Positions 23,556-31,819 of a stretch of 42,256 nt of DNA are shown here, piece after piece. The stretch lies in assembly GCA_029778105.1 (NCBI GenBank), contig JAKOQZ010000003.1, positions 1 through 42,256 of the forward strand, read 5' to 3'. This DNA comes from Pseudomonadota bacterium (GTDB lineage Bacteria; Pseudomonadota; Alphaproteobacteria; Micropepsales; Micropepsaceae). The stretch's first letter is position 1. Each line of letters opens with the position of its first letter. The notes beneath the pieces are model-generated. The model worked only from the letters and a program-made list of their open reading frames with translations. It was not told the origin of the DNA and did no database searches. Made by a program: the position numbers and the translations under genes.

Positions 23556-25988
23556 ATGGTCCATCATGCTGAAACGCCGGGTTGGCGGCGGTCGGGAAGC
23601 TTCCTGGCCGCGGCGATGGCCTGTGCGCCCGACGCCCTGGCGCAGGATGCGGCGGCCGCCGGCGAGACGCCGTTCGTCGTGCTTCTGGCCATCACAGGGC
23701 TGGTGGCGCTGGCCATCTGCGGCGTGCTGTTCGCGATCGGCGCGATGCAGCGCGGGCGCACCCGCGAGGCGGCGCTGCTGAGCGAAGTCGCCAAGGCGCG
23801 CCAGCTCGCCGCCGAGCGCAGCGCGCTGCTGCTGGCCAGCGACACGCCGCTTTATCTCTATCCGCCGGGTGCGGCCCGGCCGCGCATTTTCGGCCCCGAC
23901 CAGGGGCGGCTGGAGCGCGTGCTGCGCGGGCCGGACGGGCTGGCGCTGGCCGACGCCATCAAGAAGCTGCGCCAGTCGGGCGAACCGTTCACGATCAGCG
24001 CCCGCGATCCCGAACAGGGCCCGTTGCGGGCGCGGGGCCGCGCAGCGGGGCGCGAAAGCGCGATCTTTCTGGAAGGCAGCTATGCCGGCGATCCGCTGGT
24101 CTCGCCGCCGCCGCCGGACAACGGCATCGCCGACGACACCCGCCTCGCGCAGATGTTCGACGCCGTGCCGACGCCGCTGGCGGCGCGGGGGCGCGACGGC
24201 AAGCTGATCTATGCCAATCCGGCCTATGCCGAGGCGGCCGGCGCGGCGACCCCGGCCGCCGCCGTGGCGGCGCAGGCCAAGCTGTTCTCCGACGAGCCGG
24301 CGCTGGCCGAAGCCGCGTTCTCTGCGGGCAGCCCGGTGACCGAACGCCGCTTCGCCGTCATCGAAGGCCAGCGCAAGGCGCTGGAGGTGACCGCCGCCCC
24401 GGCCGGCGACACGGTGGCGATCACCGTGGTGGACGAAAGCGCGGCGGCCGAGGCGCGCGACCGGCTGCAGCGCCATATCGGCGCCTATGACGAGACGCTG
24501 AACCGGCTGAAGACCGCCGTCGCGGTGTTCGGCCCGGATCAGAAGATCAGCTTCTACAACAAGGCCTATATCGATCTGTGGCGGCTGGACCCGGCCTGGC
24601 TGAAGGACAAGCCGACGGAAGGCGAGATCCTTGAGAAGCTGCGCGAAGGCCGCCGGGTGCCGGAGGAGAAATCCTTCGCCGCGTTCAAGCGCGCGCGGGC
24701 CGAGCTCTATGCCTCGATGACCGCACCGCAGGAAGAAGTGTGGCACCTGCCCGACGGCACGACGCTGCGTATCGCGGGCCAGCCGCACCCCTTCGGCGGG
24801 CTGCTCTACCTCTATGAGGACATGACCGAGCAGCTGAGCCTGGAGCGGCGCTATAACGACCTCTTCAACGTACAGCGCTCCACGCTCGATCACCTGCACG
24901 AGGGCGTCGCGTTCTTCGGCATGGATGGGCGGCTGAAGCTGTGGAATCTGGCGTTCGCCGATCTGTGGGGGCTGGAGCCGCAGCAGCTGGAGGGCGAACC
25001 GCATTTCGAGAAGGTGGCGCTGCTGTGCGCGGCGCTGGGCGGCGACGCCGAAGACTGGGACAAGGTGCGCGGCCAGGTGACCGGGGCGGCCGAGCGGATC
25101 GAGATCGCAGGCGAGATGGAGCGCAGCGACGACATCACGCTGCATTTCGCCGCCGTGCCGATGCCCGACGGCGCGACGCTGATGAGCTTCGTCGACATGA
25201 CGGACTCGCTGAGGGCCGAGCAGAGCCTTCTGGAGAAGAACGAGGCGCTGATGACTGCGGCGCGCCTCAAGACCGACTTCATCAGCCACGTCTCGTATCA
25301 GCTGATCGTGCCGCTGACCTCGATCATGGGCTTCGCCGAAGCGCTGCAGGCCGGCATCGCGGGCGAGCTGAACGAGCGGCAGGGCTATTATCTGGGCAAC
25401 GTGCTGGCGGCCTCGGCCGAACTCAAGACGCAGATCGACAACATGGTGGATCTGGCAGCGCTGGATGCGGGCGAACTGAAGCTGGACCTCAAGCCCATCG
25501 AGCCGGCCGAATTCCTGACGACGCTGAAATCCATGGTGCAGGAACGCTGCAACAAGGAAGGGCTGGAGCTGGTGATGGAGGCGCCCGAGGGCCTGGGGCC
25601 GCTCAACGCCGATCCGGCGCGGCTGAAGCAGGTGATGTTCAACCTGCTGACCAACGCGATCAGCTATACGCCTTCGGGCGGCACAATCGAATTCGGCGCG
25701 GCGGCGGAAGGCGCGGGCCTGCGCTTCTGGGTGCGCGACACCGGCCCGGGCTTCGAGCCGGAGCAGCAGGCGCTGGCCTTCGAGCGCTTCGAGAGCAGCC
25801 GGGTCGGCGATGCGCCGCGCGGCACGGGCCTTGGCCTGGCACTGGTGCGCTCGATCGTCGAGCTGCATGGCGGCTGGGTGTCGCTGCGCTCCAAGAAGGG
25901 CGAGGGCACGGAAGTCACGTGCCATCTGCCGCGCTCGGGGGAGTCGCCGGCCCTTCCGGGCTTTGAGGGGATCGACCAGCCGTTCTGA
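23556..25988 (+). CDS. divL: Tyrosine-type PAS sensor (pseudo)kinase DivL
   Basis: DivL is the unorthodox histidine kinase relative that, in Caulobacter, binds the response regulator DivK and controls CckA and hence CtrA activity at a cell pole. The key mark is the dimerisation box, which reads FISHVSYQLIVPLTSIMGF. Tyr581 occupies the site of the phospho-accepting His, as with Tyr550 in Caulobacter DivL. The 810-residue protein has a hydrophobic N-terminus with a transmembrane helix near residues 38–62 (VVLLAITGLVALAICGVLF). Three PAS-like repeats start near residues 198, 310 and 438, followed by the DHp helix pair. The ATPase domain is intact, with NLLTNAIS, DTGPGF and GTGLGLALV. The length is close to the 769 residues of Caulobacter DivL. 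Upstream DNA is rich in GANTC. Confidence 0.9.
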   Translation: MVHHAETPGWRRSGSFLAAAMACAPDALAQDAAAAGETPFVVLLAITGLVALAICGVLFAIGAMQRGRTREAALLSEVAKARQLAAERSALLLASDTPLYLYPPGAARPRIFGPDQGRLERVLRGPDGLALADAIKKLRQSGEPFTISARDPEQGPLRARGRAAGRESAIFLEGSYAGDPLVSPPPPDNGIADDTRLAQMFDAVPTPLAARGRDGKLIYANPAYAEAAGAATPAAAVAAQAKLFSDEPALAEAAFSAGSPVTERRFAVIEGQRKALEVTAAPAGDTVAITVVDESAAAEARDRLQRHIGAYDETLNRLKTAVAVFGPDQKISFYNKAYIDLWRLDPAWLKDKPTEGEILEKLREGRRVPEEKSFAAFKRARAELYASMTAPQEEVWHLPDGTTLRIAGQPHPFGGLLYLYEDMTEQLSLERRYNDLFNVQRSTLDHLHEGVAFFGMDGRLKLWNLAFADLWGLEPQQLEGEPHFEKVALLCAALGGDAEDWDKVRGQVTGAAERIEIAGEMERSDDITLHFAAVPMPDGATLMSFVDMTDSLRAEQSLLEKNEALMTAARLKTDFISHVSYQLIVPLTSIMGFAEALQAGIAGELNERQGYYLGNVLAASAELKTQIDNMVDLAALDAGELKLDLKPIEPAEFLTTLKSMVQERCNKEGLELVMEAPEGLGPLNADPARLKQVMFNLLTNAISYTPSGGTIEFGAAAEGAGLRFWVRDTGPGFEPEQQALAFERFESSRVGDAPRGTGLGLALVRSIVELHGGWVSLRSKKGEGTEVTCHLPRSGESPALPGFEGIDQPF

Positions 25989-26025
25989 TCAGAAGCGCCA
26001 GGCGCCGCGGGATGCGCTGCCGCCC

Positions 26026-26676
26026 TCAGAACCGGAAGTTCAGGCCGAATTTCACCGTGTCGAACGACGTCTCGAAATGGTCCGAGCCGATATACCAGAA
26101 CGTCGTCGGCGGCAGGGTTTCGTCGCCGAAGCCGTAATGCAGATATTCGAATTTGGCGGTCCAGCGCGCGTCGACGGCGTACTCGATCCCGGCGCCAAGG
26201 GTCCAGCCGGTACGGCTGTGATCCAGGCCGTCGCCGAATTGGACGCCGCCGACGAAATTCCGGTCGGTCCAGGCGGCGAATCCGACGCCGCCGGTCGCGT
26301 AGTAAAGCGCCTGGCCGCTGGTCAGGCCCGCCCGTAGCCGGACCGACGCGAGATAGTCGACCTCGATGCTGACCTCGTCGAAGGCTCCGACGCTGTCGCC
26401 AGGCGCCATGCGCCGGTCGAGATCGCCGATCGTCGCATCCGCTTCGACGCCGACGACCCAACCCCCGATCTGAAGATTGTAACCGATCTGTCCTCCGGCG
26501 ATGAGGCCGCCGGGCTCGATCCTGTAGAAGAGATCCGGATTATCGTCGGCGACGCGGTTGTCGCCCCAGCCATAGCCGGCGCTGACGCCGATATAGGCGC
26601 CGCTCCAGTCGCGATCTTCAGCGAAGGCGGGCGCGGCGAGCGCCGAGGACATACAAAGCAGAATGGCGCAGCGCAC
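26026..26676 (-). CDS. Small outer-membrane beta-barrel protein (Omp25/RopB-like)
   Basis: This 216-residue protein has a signal peptide ending in APAFAE. Alternating hydrophobic/polar strands follow, with aromatic girdles such as WSGAYIGVSAGYGWGD and GYNLQIGGWVVGVEAD, and the terminal FGLNFRF ends in the Phe required for barrel assembly. The size suits an eight-stranded barrel of the alphaproteobacterial Omp25/Omp31/RopB group, which gives the outer membrane structural stability and immune or stress properties. The gene is convergent with divL and divergent from the AraC-type regulator. Confidence 0.88.
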   Translation of the reverse strand: MRCAILLCMSSALAAPAFAEDRDWSGAYIGVSAGYGWGDNRVADDNPDLFYRIEPGGLIAGGQIGYNLQIGGWVVGVEADATIGDLDRRMAPGDSVGAFDEVSIEVDYLASVRLRAGLTSGQALYYATGGVGFAAWTDRNFVGGVQFGDGLDHSRTGWTLGAGIEYAVDARWTAKFEYLHYGFGDETLPPTTFWYIGSDHFETSFDTVKFGLNFRF

Positions 26677-26813
26677 GGTCGATCTCCCGAAGCAATGGCG
26701 GAACCGCGTGACTAGGGCAGGCCGGCATCGGAAATCTTGGCCGGATGCGACGCGGCGCCTGGCGCAATGCGACGGCGCTTGCGCGCGAAATCGCCGCCGC
26801 TATCGTCTGCGGC

Positions 26814-28120
<1,307 letters not shown>

Positions 28121-28130
28121 TCAAATTATG

Positions 28131-28145
28131 CGGACCTTGAGTCCG
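28131..28145. promoter_or_regulatory. Inverted repeat CGGAC-N5-GTCCG upstream of the ferredoxin gene
   Basis: A perfect 5-bp inverted repeat with a 5-base spacer (CGGACCTTGAGTCCG) is flanked by AT-rich arms, 26 bp upstream of the ferredoxin start in the 118-bp gap after the reductase gene. It contains a GANTC site (GAGTC). It may be an operator of an Fe-S or redox regulator, unproven. Confidence 0.35.
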
Positions 28146-28223
28146 TATTTACGGCTGATGTGGGGGTAGAAATCATGTCCCCCCGGGGCTTGGCAAGTTC
28201 CGCAACGTCAAAAGCGGCATCTT

Positions 28224-29438
28224 TCAGGCCGTAAAGCTCTTCATCGGCACCGCCGGGTCGGCGAGTTTCGCCGGATCGGCAGGCTTTTTCTGCGCGATGA
28301 GCTGGCGGCCGATCATGTATTCCGGCACCGCGTTCACCGCGTCGACGGCGGCGACATGGCCATCGCGCAGATAGAACACCGCGAATTTCCGCGTCGCCGG
28401 GTCGCCGCGCACTACCACCTCATCGCCGGGCGCGGAGATGCCCGCGATCTGCAGCTTGAGATCGTACTGGTCCGACCAGAACCAGGGCACTTCGGCATAG
28501 ATCTTGGGCCGACCGACGATCGACAGCGCCGCCGCCTTGGCCTGGTCGATGGCGTTCTGCACCGATTCAAGGCGCAGACGGCGGCCGAGCAGGGGGTTGG
28601 GGTGATTGGCGCAATCGCCGATCGCGTAGACGTTGGGATCGGAGGCGCGGGCATATTCATCGACCACGATGCCGTTCTCGCAGACGAGGCCGGCGGCCTG
28701 GGCGACCTCCTGTTCGGGCAGGATGCCGATGCCGGCGATCACCAGATCGGCGTCGATGTCGCCATTGGCGGTGTGCACCACCAGCGATCCATCGGCCGCC
28801 TTGTCGAAACCGTGAACGCCGGTGCGGGTGAGGATGGTGACGCCTTCGGCCCGGTGGACGCCTTCAAAGAAGTCCGAGATCTGCTGCGAGGTGACGCGCT
28901 GAAGGCAGCGTTCGAGCGCCTCGACCACCGTGACCTTCAGCCCGCGTTTCGCCGCCACCGCCGCGGTCTCCAGCCCGATATAGCCGCCGCCGACGACGAC
29001 CAGCCGCTTGCCGGCCTCGAAGTGAGGCTGGATCGCCTTCACGTCGGCGATGCCGCGCAGATAAAAGATGCCGGGCAGATCGGCCCCCGGAACGGTGAGC
29101 TTGCGCACCCGGCTGCCGGTGGTGAAGGCCAGCGTCTCGTAAGGCAGCACCGCGCCGTCGGCGAGCGTCACGGTTTTCGCCGTCAGATCGACCGCGGTGG
29201 CGCGGACGTTGAGCATCAGCGCCGCGTTGGCCTGGGCGTAGAATTCCGGCGGCTTGATGTAGAGGCGGTCCTCGGCCATCTCGCCGGAGAGGAATTTCTT
29301 GGACAGCGGCGGGCGCTGATAGGGCGGAAACGCCTCGTCGCCGATCACCGTGATGGGCGGCTGATAGCCCTCGGCCCTGAGGCTCGCCACAAGCTGCGAA
29401 GCCGCCTGACCCGCGCCGATCACCACCATTCCCGACAT
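28224..29438 (-). CDS. Ferredoxin/rubredoxin reductase-type FAD oxidoreductase
   Basis: This 404-residue NAD(P)H-dependent flavoprotein would pass electrons to the adjacent [2Fe-2S] ferredoxin. The FAD Rossmann motif is VVIGAGQAASQL at the N-terminus. The NAD(P)H Rossmann motif is VVVGGGYIGLETAAVAAKRG, and the second FAD motif is VYAIGDCANHPNP. The layout matches putidaredoxin or ThcD-type reductases. I start it at the ATG at 29438, since AGGGGG lies 6 bases upstream and the FAD motif follows at once; the ORF-track start adds 36 unconserved residues. The 106-bp gap to the divergent tsaE gene should hold both promoters. Confidence 0.92.
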   Translation of the reverse strand: MSGMVVIGAGQAASQLVASLRAEGYQPPITVIGDEAFPPYQRPPLSKKFLSGEMAEDRLYIKPPEFYAQANAALMLNVRATAVDLTAKTVTLADGAVLPYETLAFTTGSRVRKLTVPGADLPGIFYLRGIADVKAIQPHFEAGKRLVVVGGGYIGLETAAVAAKRGLKVTVVEALERCLQRVTSQQISDFFEGVHRAEGVTILTRTGVHGFDKAADGSLVVHTANGDIDADLVIAGIGILPEQEVAQAAGLVCENGIVVDEYARASDPNVYAIGDCANHPNPLLGRRLRLESVQNAIDQAKAAALSIVGRPKIYAEVPWFWSDQYDLKLQIAGISAPGDEVVVRGDPATRKFAVFYLRDGHVAAVDAVNAVPEYMIGRQLIAQKKPADPAKLADPAVPMKSFTA

Positions 29439-29544
29439 GTATTTCCCCCTGATTTTCCGGCGGCGGACCCTGCCGGAAGCGGGCAGGCGAATCAACGTGG
29501 TATCGGACATTGCCGCCGCCGCGCGGCATGAGGCAAAAGAGGCC

Positions 29545-30018
29545 ATGCAGGCAGCGATTCACGCGACGCAGATGCCCATCGGCTTGCCCGATCTCGCCGC
29601 CGTCGGCCGTCTGGGCGCGGCGATCGCCCGCCGCCTGACGGTGGGGGACGCGGTGCTGCTGAAGGGCGATCTGGGCGCAGGCAAGACCACGCTGGCCCGG
29701 GCCATCCTGCTGGCTCTCGGCCATGAGGGCGAAACGCCCTCGCCGACCTTCACATTGCTGCAAAGCTACGCGTTGAAACTGCCCGTCGCCCATCTCGACC
29801 TCTACCGGCTGAAGCAGCCCGGCGAGATCGAGGAGCTGGGTCTGGACGATGCCCTGAACGAAGGCGCGGCGCTGATCGAATGGCCGGAACAGGCGGAAGA
29901 CTATCTGCCGGACGATGCGCTGACGGTGGCGCTGGGCGCAGAGCCGCGCATGGCGGTTTTGAGCGGCGGCGGACGCTGGCCGACGCTGATCCCCGGCATC
30001 GTGCAGGAGGCGGCATGA
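29545..30018 (+). CDS. tsaE: tRNA threonylcarbamoyladenosine biosynthesis ATPase TsaE
   Basis: TsaE is the ATPase that, with TsaB and TsaD, transfers threonylcarbamoyl onto A37 of ANN-reading tRNAs. The 157-residue protein has the P-loop GDLGAGKTTLARAIL, the family motif SPTFTLLQSY, then HLDLYRL and IEWPE. I prefer the ATG at 29545 with AGAGG just upstream, although the spacing is short; an ATG at 29575 is an alternative and the ORF-track start is too early. The stop overlaps the amgK start (ATGA). This is the first gene of a tightly packed tsaE–amgK–murU–addB–addA operon. Confidence 0.94.
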   Translation: MQAAIHATQMPIGLPDLAAVGRLGAAIARRLTVGDAVLLKGDLGAGKTTLARAILLALGHEGETPSPTFTLLQSYALKLPVAHLDLYRLKQPGEIEELGLDDALNEGAALIEWPEQAEDYLPDDALTVALGAEPRMAVLSGGGRWPTLIPGIVQEAA

Positions 30019-31082
30019 GCCGCGAGGCCGACATCGCCGCATTTCTGCACCGCGCCGGATGGGGCGCGGCGCAGCGCGACCGGCTGCCCGGCGACGCCTC
30101 GACGCGCAGCTATGAACGCCTGACGCTGAACGGCCGGACCGCGATGCTGATGAATCAGCCCCGTTCGGTCGAAACCGAACCCTGCCCCCCCGGGGCCGAC
30201 GCGGCCGAGCGCACGGCGCTGGGCTACAATGCCCTTGCCCGGCTGGCGGCGGGGCGGGTCGACGCCTTCATCGCCTGCGCGCGCTATCTGAAATCGCGCG
30301 GCCTGTCGGCGCCGGACATTCTCTTCGCCGACGCACCGCTGGGGCTGGCGCTGATCGAGGATCTGGGCGACGGGCTCTACGCCCGGCTGATCGAGGAGGG
30401 CGCAGACGAAGGCGCGCTCTACGACGCGGCGATCGACGCCCTGCTGGTGCTGCACGCCGAAGCGCCGCCCGACATCCTGCCCGGCGGGTGGCCGCTGCTC
30501 GCCTATGACGATCTGGCGCTGAAGACTGCGCACGACATCTTCACCGAATGGATGCCGCGCTATCGCCCCGTGACGTTCGACGCCGAGGCGCTGGAAGCAT
30601 GGGAGACGTTCTGGGCCCCCATCCGCGCCCTTGGCGAAGCCAATGCGAGCGTCTTCTGCCATCGCGACTATCACGCCGAAAACCTCATCTGGCTGCCGGA
30701 ACGCGAGGGCGCGGCGCGGGTGGGGCTGCTGGATTTTCAGGATGCGGTGAAGGCGCATCCGGCCTGGGATCTTTCCATGCTGCTGCACGACGCCCGCCGC
30801 ACGATCAGCCCCGAACTGGAGACGGCGTGCCTGGAGCGCTATCTCGCTCTCGCCCCGGTCGAGCGCGAACCTTTCCTGGCCGACTACCACGCGCTCGGCG
30901 CGCTCAATATCGTGCGCATTCTGGGCATCTTCGCGCGGCTGGTGACGCGGGACGGCAAGCCGCGCTATGCCGCGTTCATGCCGCGCCTGTGGACCTATCT
31001 CGACCGCTGCCTCGCCGATCCGGCGCTCGCGGTTCTCAAAACCTGGTTCGACGACCACGTGCCGCACGGGGTGCGCGTATGA
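30015..31082 (+). CDS. amgK: Anomeric MurNAc/GlcNAc kinase AmgK (aminoglycoside phosphotransferase fold)
   Basis: AmgK phosphorylates MurNAc or GlcNAc at the anomeric position in the cell-wall recycling route that bypasses MurA and lends fosfomycin tolerance. The 355-residue protein has the APH kinase fold. The catalytic loop is FCHRDYHAENLIW and the metal-binding DFG-like segment is LLDFQDA. GDASTRSYERL near residues 26–36 is the family's N-terminal block. The start is the ATG overlapping the tsaE stop by 4 bp; the ORF-track start is upstream and out of context. The next gene encodes the matching nucleotidyltransferase, which makes AmgK more likely than a generic kinase. Confidence 0.9.
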   Translation: MSREADIAAFLHRAGWGAAQRDRLPGDASTRSYERLTLNGRTAMLMNQPRSVETEPCPPGADAAERTALGYNALARLAAGRVDAFIACARYLKSRGLSAPDILFADAPLGLALIEDLGDGLYARLIEEGADEGALYDAAIDALLVLHAEAPPDILPGGWPLLAYDDLALKTAHDIFTEWMPRYRPVTFDAEALEAWETFWAPIRALGEANASVFCHRDYHAENLIWLPEREGAARVGLLDFQDAVKAHPAWDLSMLLHDARRTISPELETACLERYLALAPVEREPFLADYHALGALNIVRILGIFARLVTRDGKPRYAAFMPRLWTYLDRCLADPALAVLKTWFDDHVPHGVRV

Positions 31083-31819
31083 GCGCCCCCACCCGCGCCA
31101 TGGTGCTGGCGGCCGGACTGGGCACGCGCATGCGCCCCTTGAGCCTCACCCGGCCCAAGCCGCTGATCGAGGTGGCGGGCAAGCCGTTGATCGACCACAT
31201 GCTCGATCGCCTGGTCGCGGCGGGCGTGACCTTTGCGGTGGTCAACGTCCACTATCTCGGCGACATGGTCGCGGCCCATCTGAAACACCGCAAGGATATC
31301 GAGATCGTCGTCTCCGACGAGCGCGCGGCGCTGCTCGACACCGGCGGGGGCACGGTGGCGGCGCTGCATCATTTCCGGGACGAGGCGTTCTTTTCGGTCA
31401 ACACCGACGCGCTGTTCGTGGATGCGCGCGGCGATGCGCTGCAGCGTCTGGCGCGGTCGTGGGACGAGACGCGCATGGACGCGCTGATGCTGCTGGCGCT
31501 GACCGTGCGCTCGGTCGGCTATCACGGGGCCGGCGATTTCACGATGGACGCGGCCGGGCGGCTGAAACGCCGCAGCCCGCGCACCGTCGCGCCCTTCGTG
31601 TGGACGACGGTGCAGATCTGCCACCCGCGCCTGTTCGCCGATCCGCCGGCTGCGAAATTCTCCACCAACGTGGTGTGGGACCGCGCCATCGCCGCCGGGC
31701 GGCTCTATGGCCAGCGGCTCGACGGCGACTGGCTTGAGATCAACACGCCCGAGGCGGTCGACGACGCCGAAGCGTGGCTGAGCGAGGAAGGCCTGTGGCG
31801 CAAGGGCCGGGCCGCGTGA
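31079..31819 (+). CDS. murU: MurNAc-1-phosphate uridylyltransferase MurU
   Basis: MurU converts MurNAc-1-phosphate and UTP to UDP-MurNAc, completing peptidoglycan recycling after AmgK. The 246-residue protein is a sugar nucleotidyltransferase with the signature MVLAAGLGTRMRPLSLTRPKP at the N-terminus. Further marks are DTGGGTV and the metal-binding Asp in SVNTDALF. The ATG overlaps the amgK stop by 4 bp and the stop overlaps the GTG start of addB. Family members active on other sugars exist, but the AmgK neighbour supports MurU. Confidence 0.9.
   Translation: MSAPTRAMVLAAGLGTRMRPLSLTRPKPLIEVAGKPLIDHMLDRLVAAGVTFAVVNVHYLGDMVAAHLKHRKDIEIVVSDERAALLDTGGGTVAALHHFRDEAFFSVNTDALFVDARGDALQRLARSWDETRMDALMLLALTVRSVGYHGAGDFTMDAAGRLKRRSPRTVAPFVWTTVQICHPRLFADPPAAKFSTNVVWDRAIAAGRLYGQRLDGDWLEINTPEAVDDAEAWLSEEGLWRKGRAA

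Noticed and set aside
23334-25925. 863-residue minus-strand ORF opposite divL
   Set aside because: It is extremely Arg/His/Gln-rich and is a frame shadow of a high-GC gene whose sense frame has all kinase motifs.
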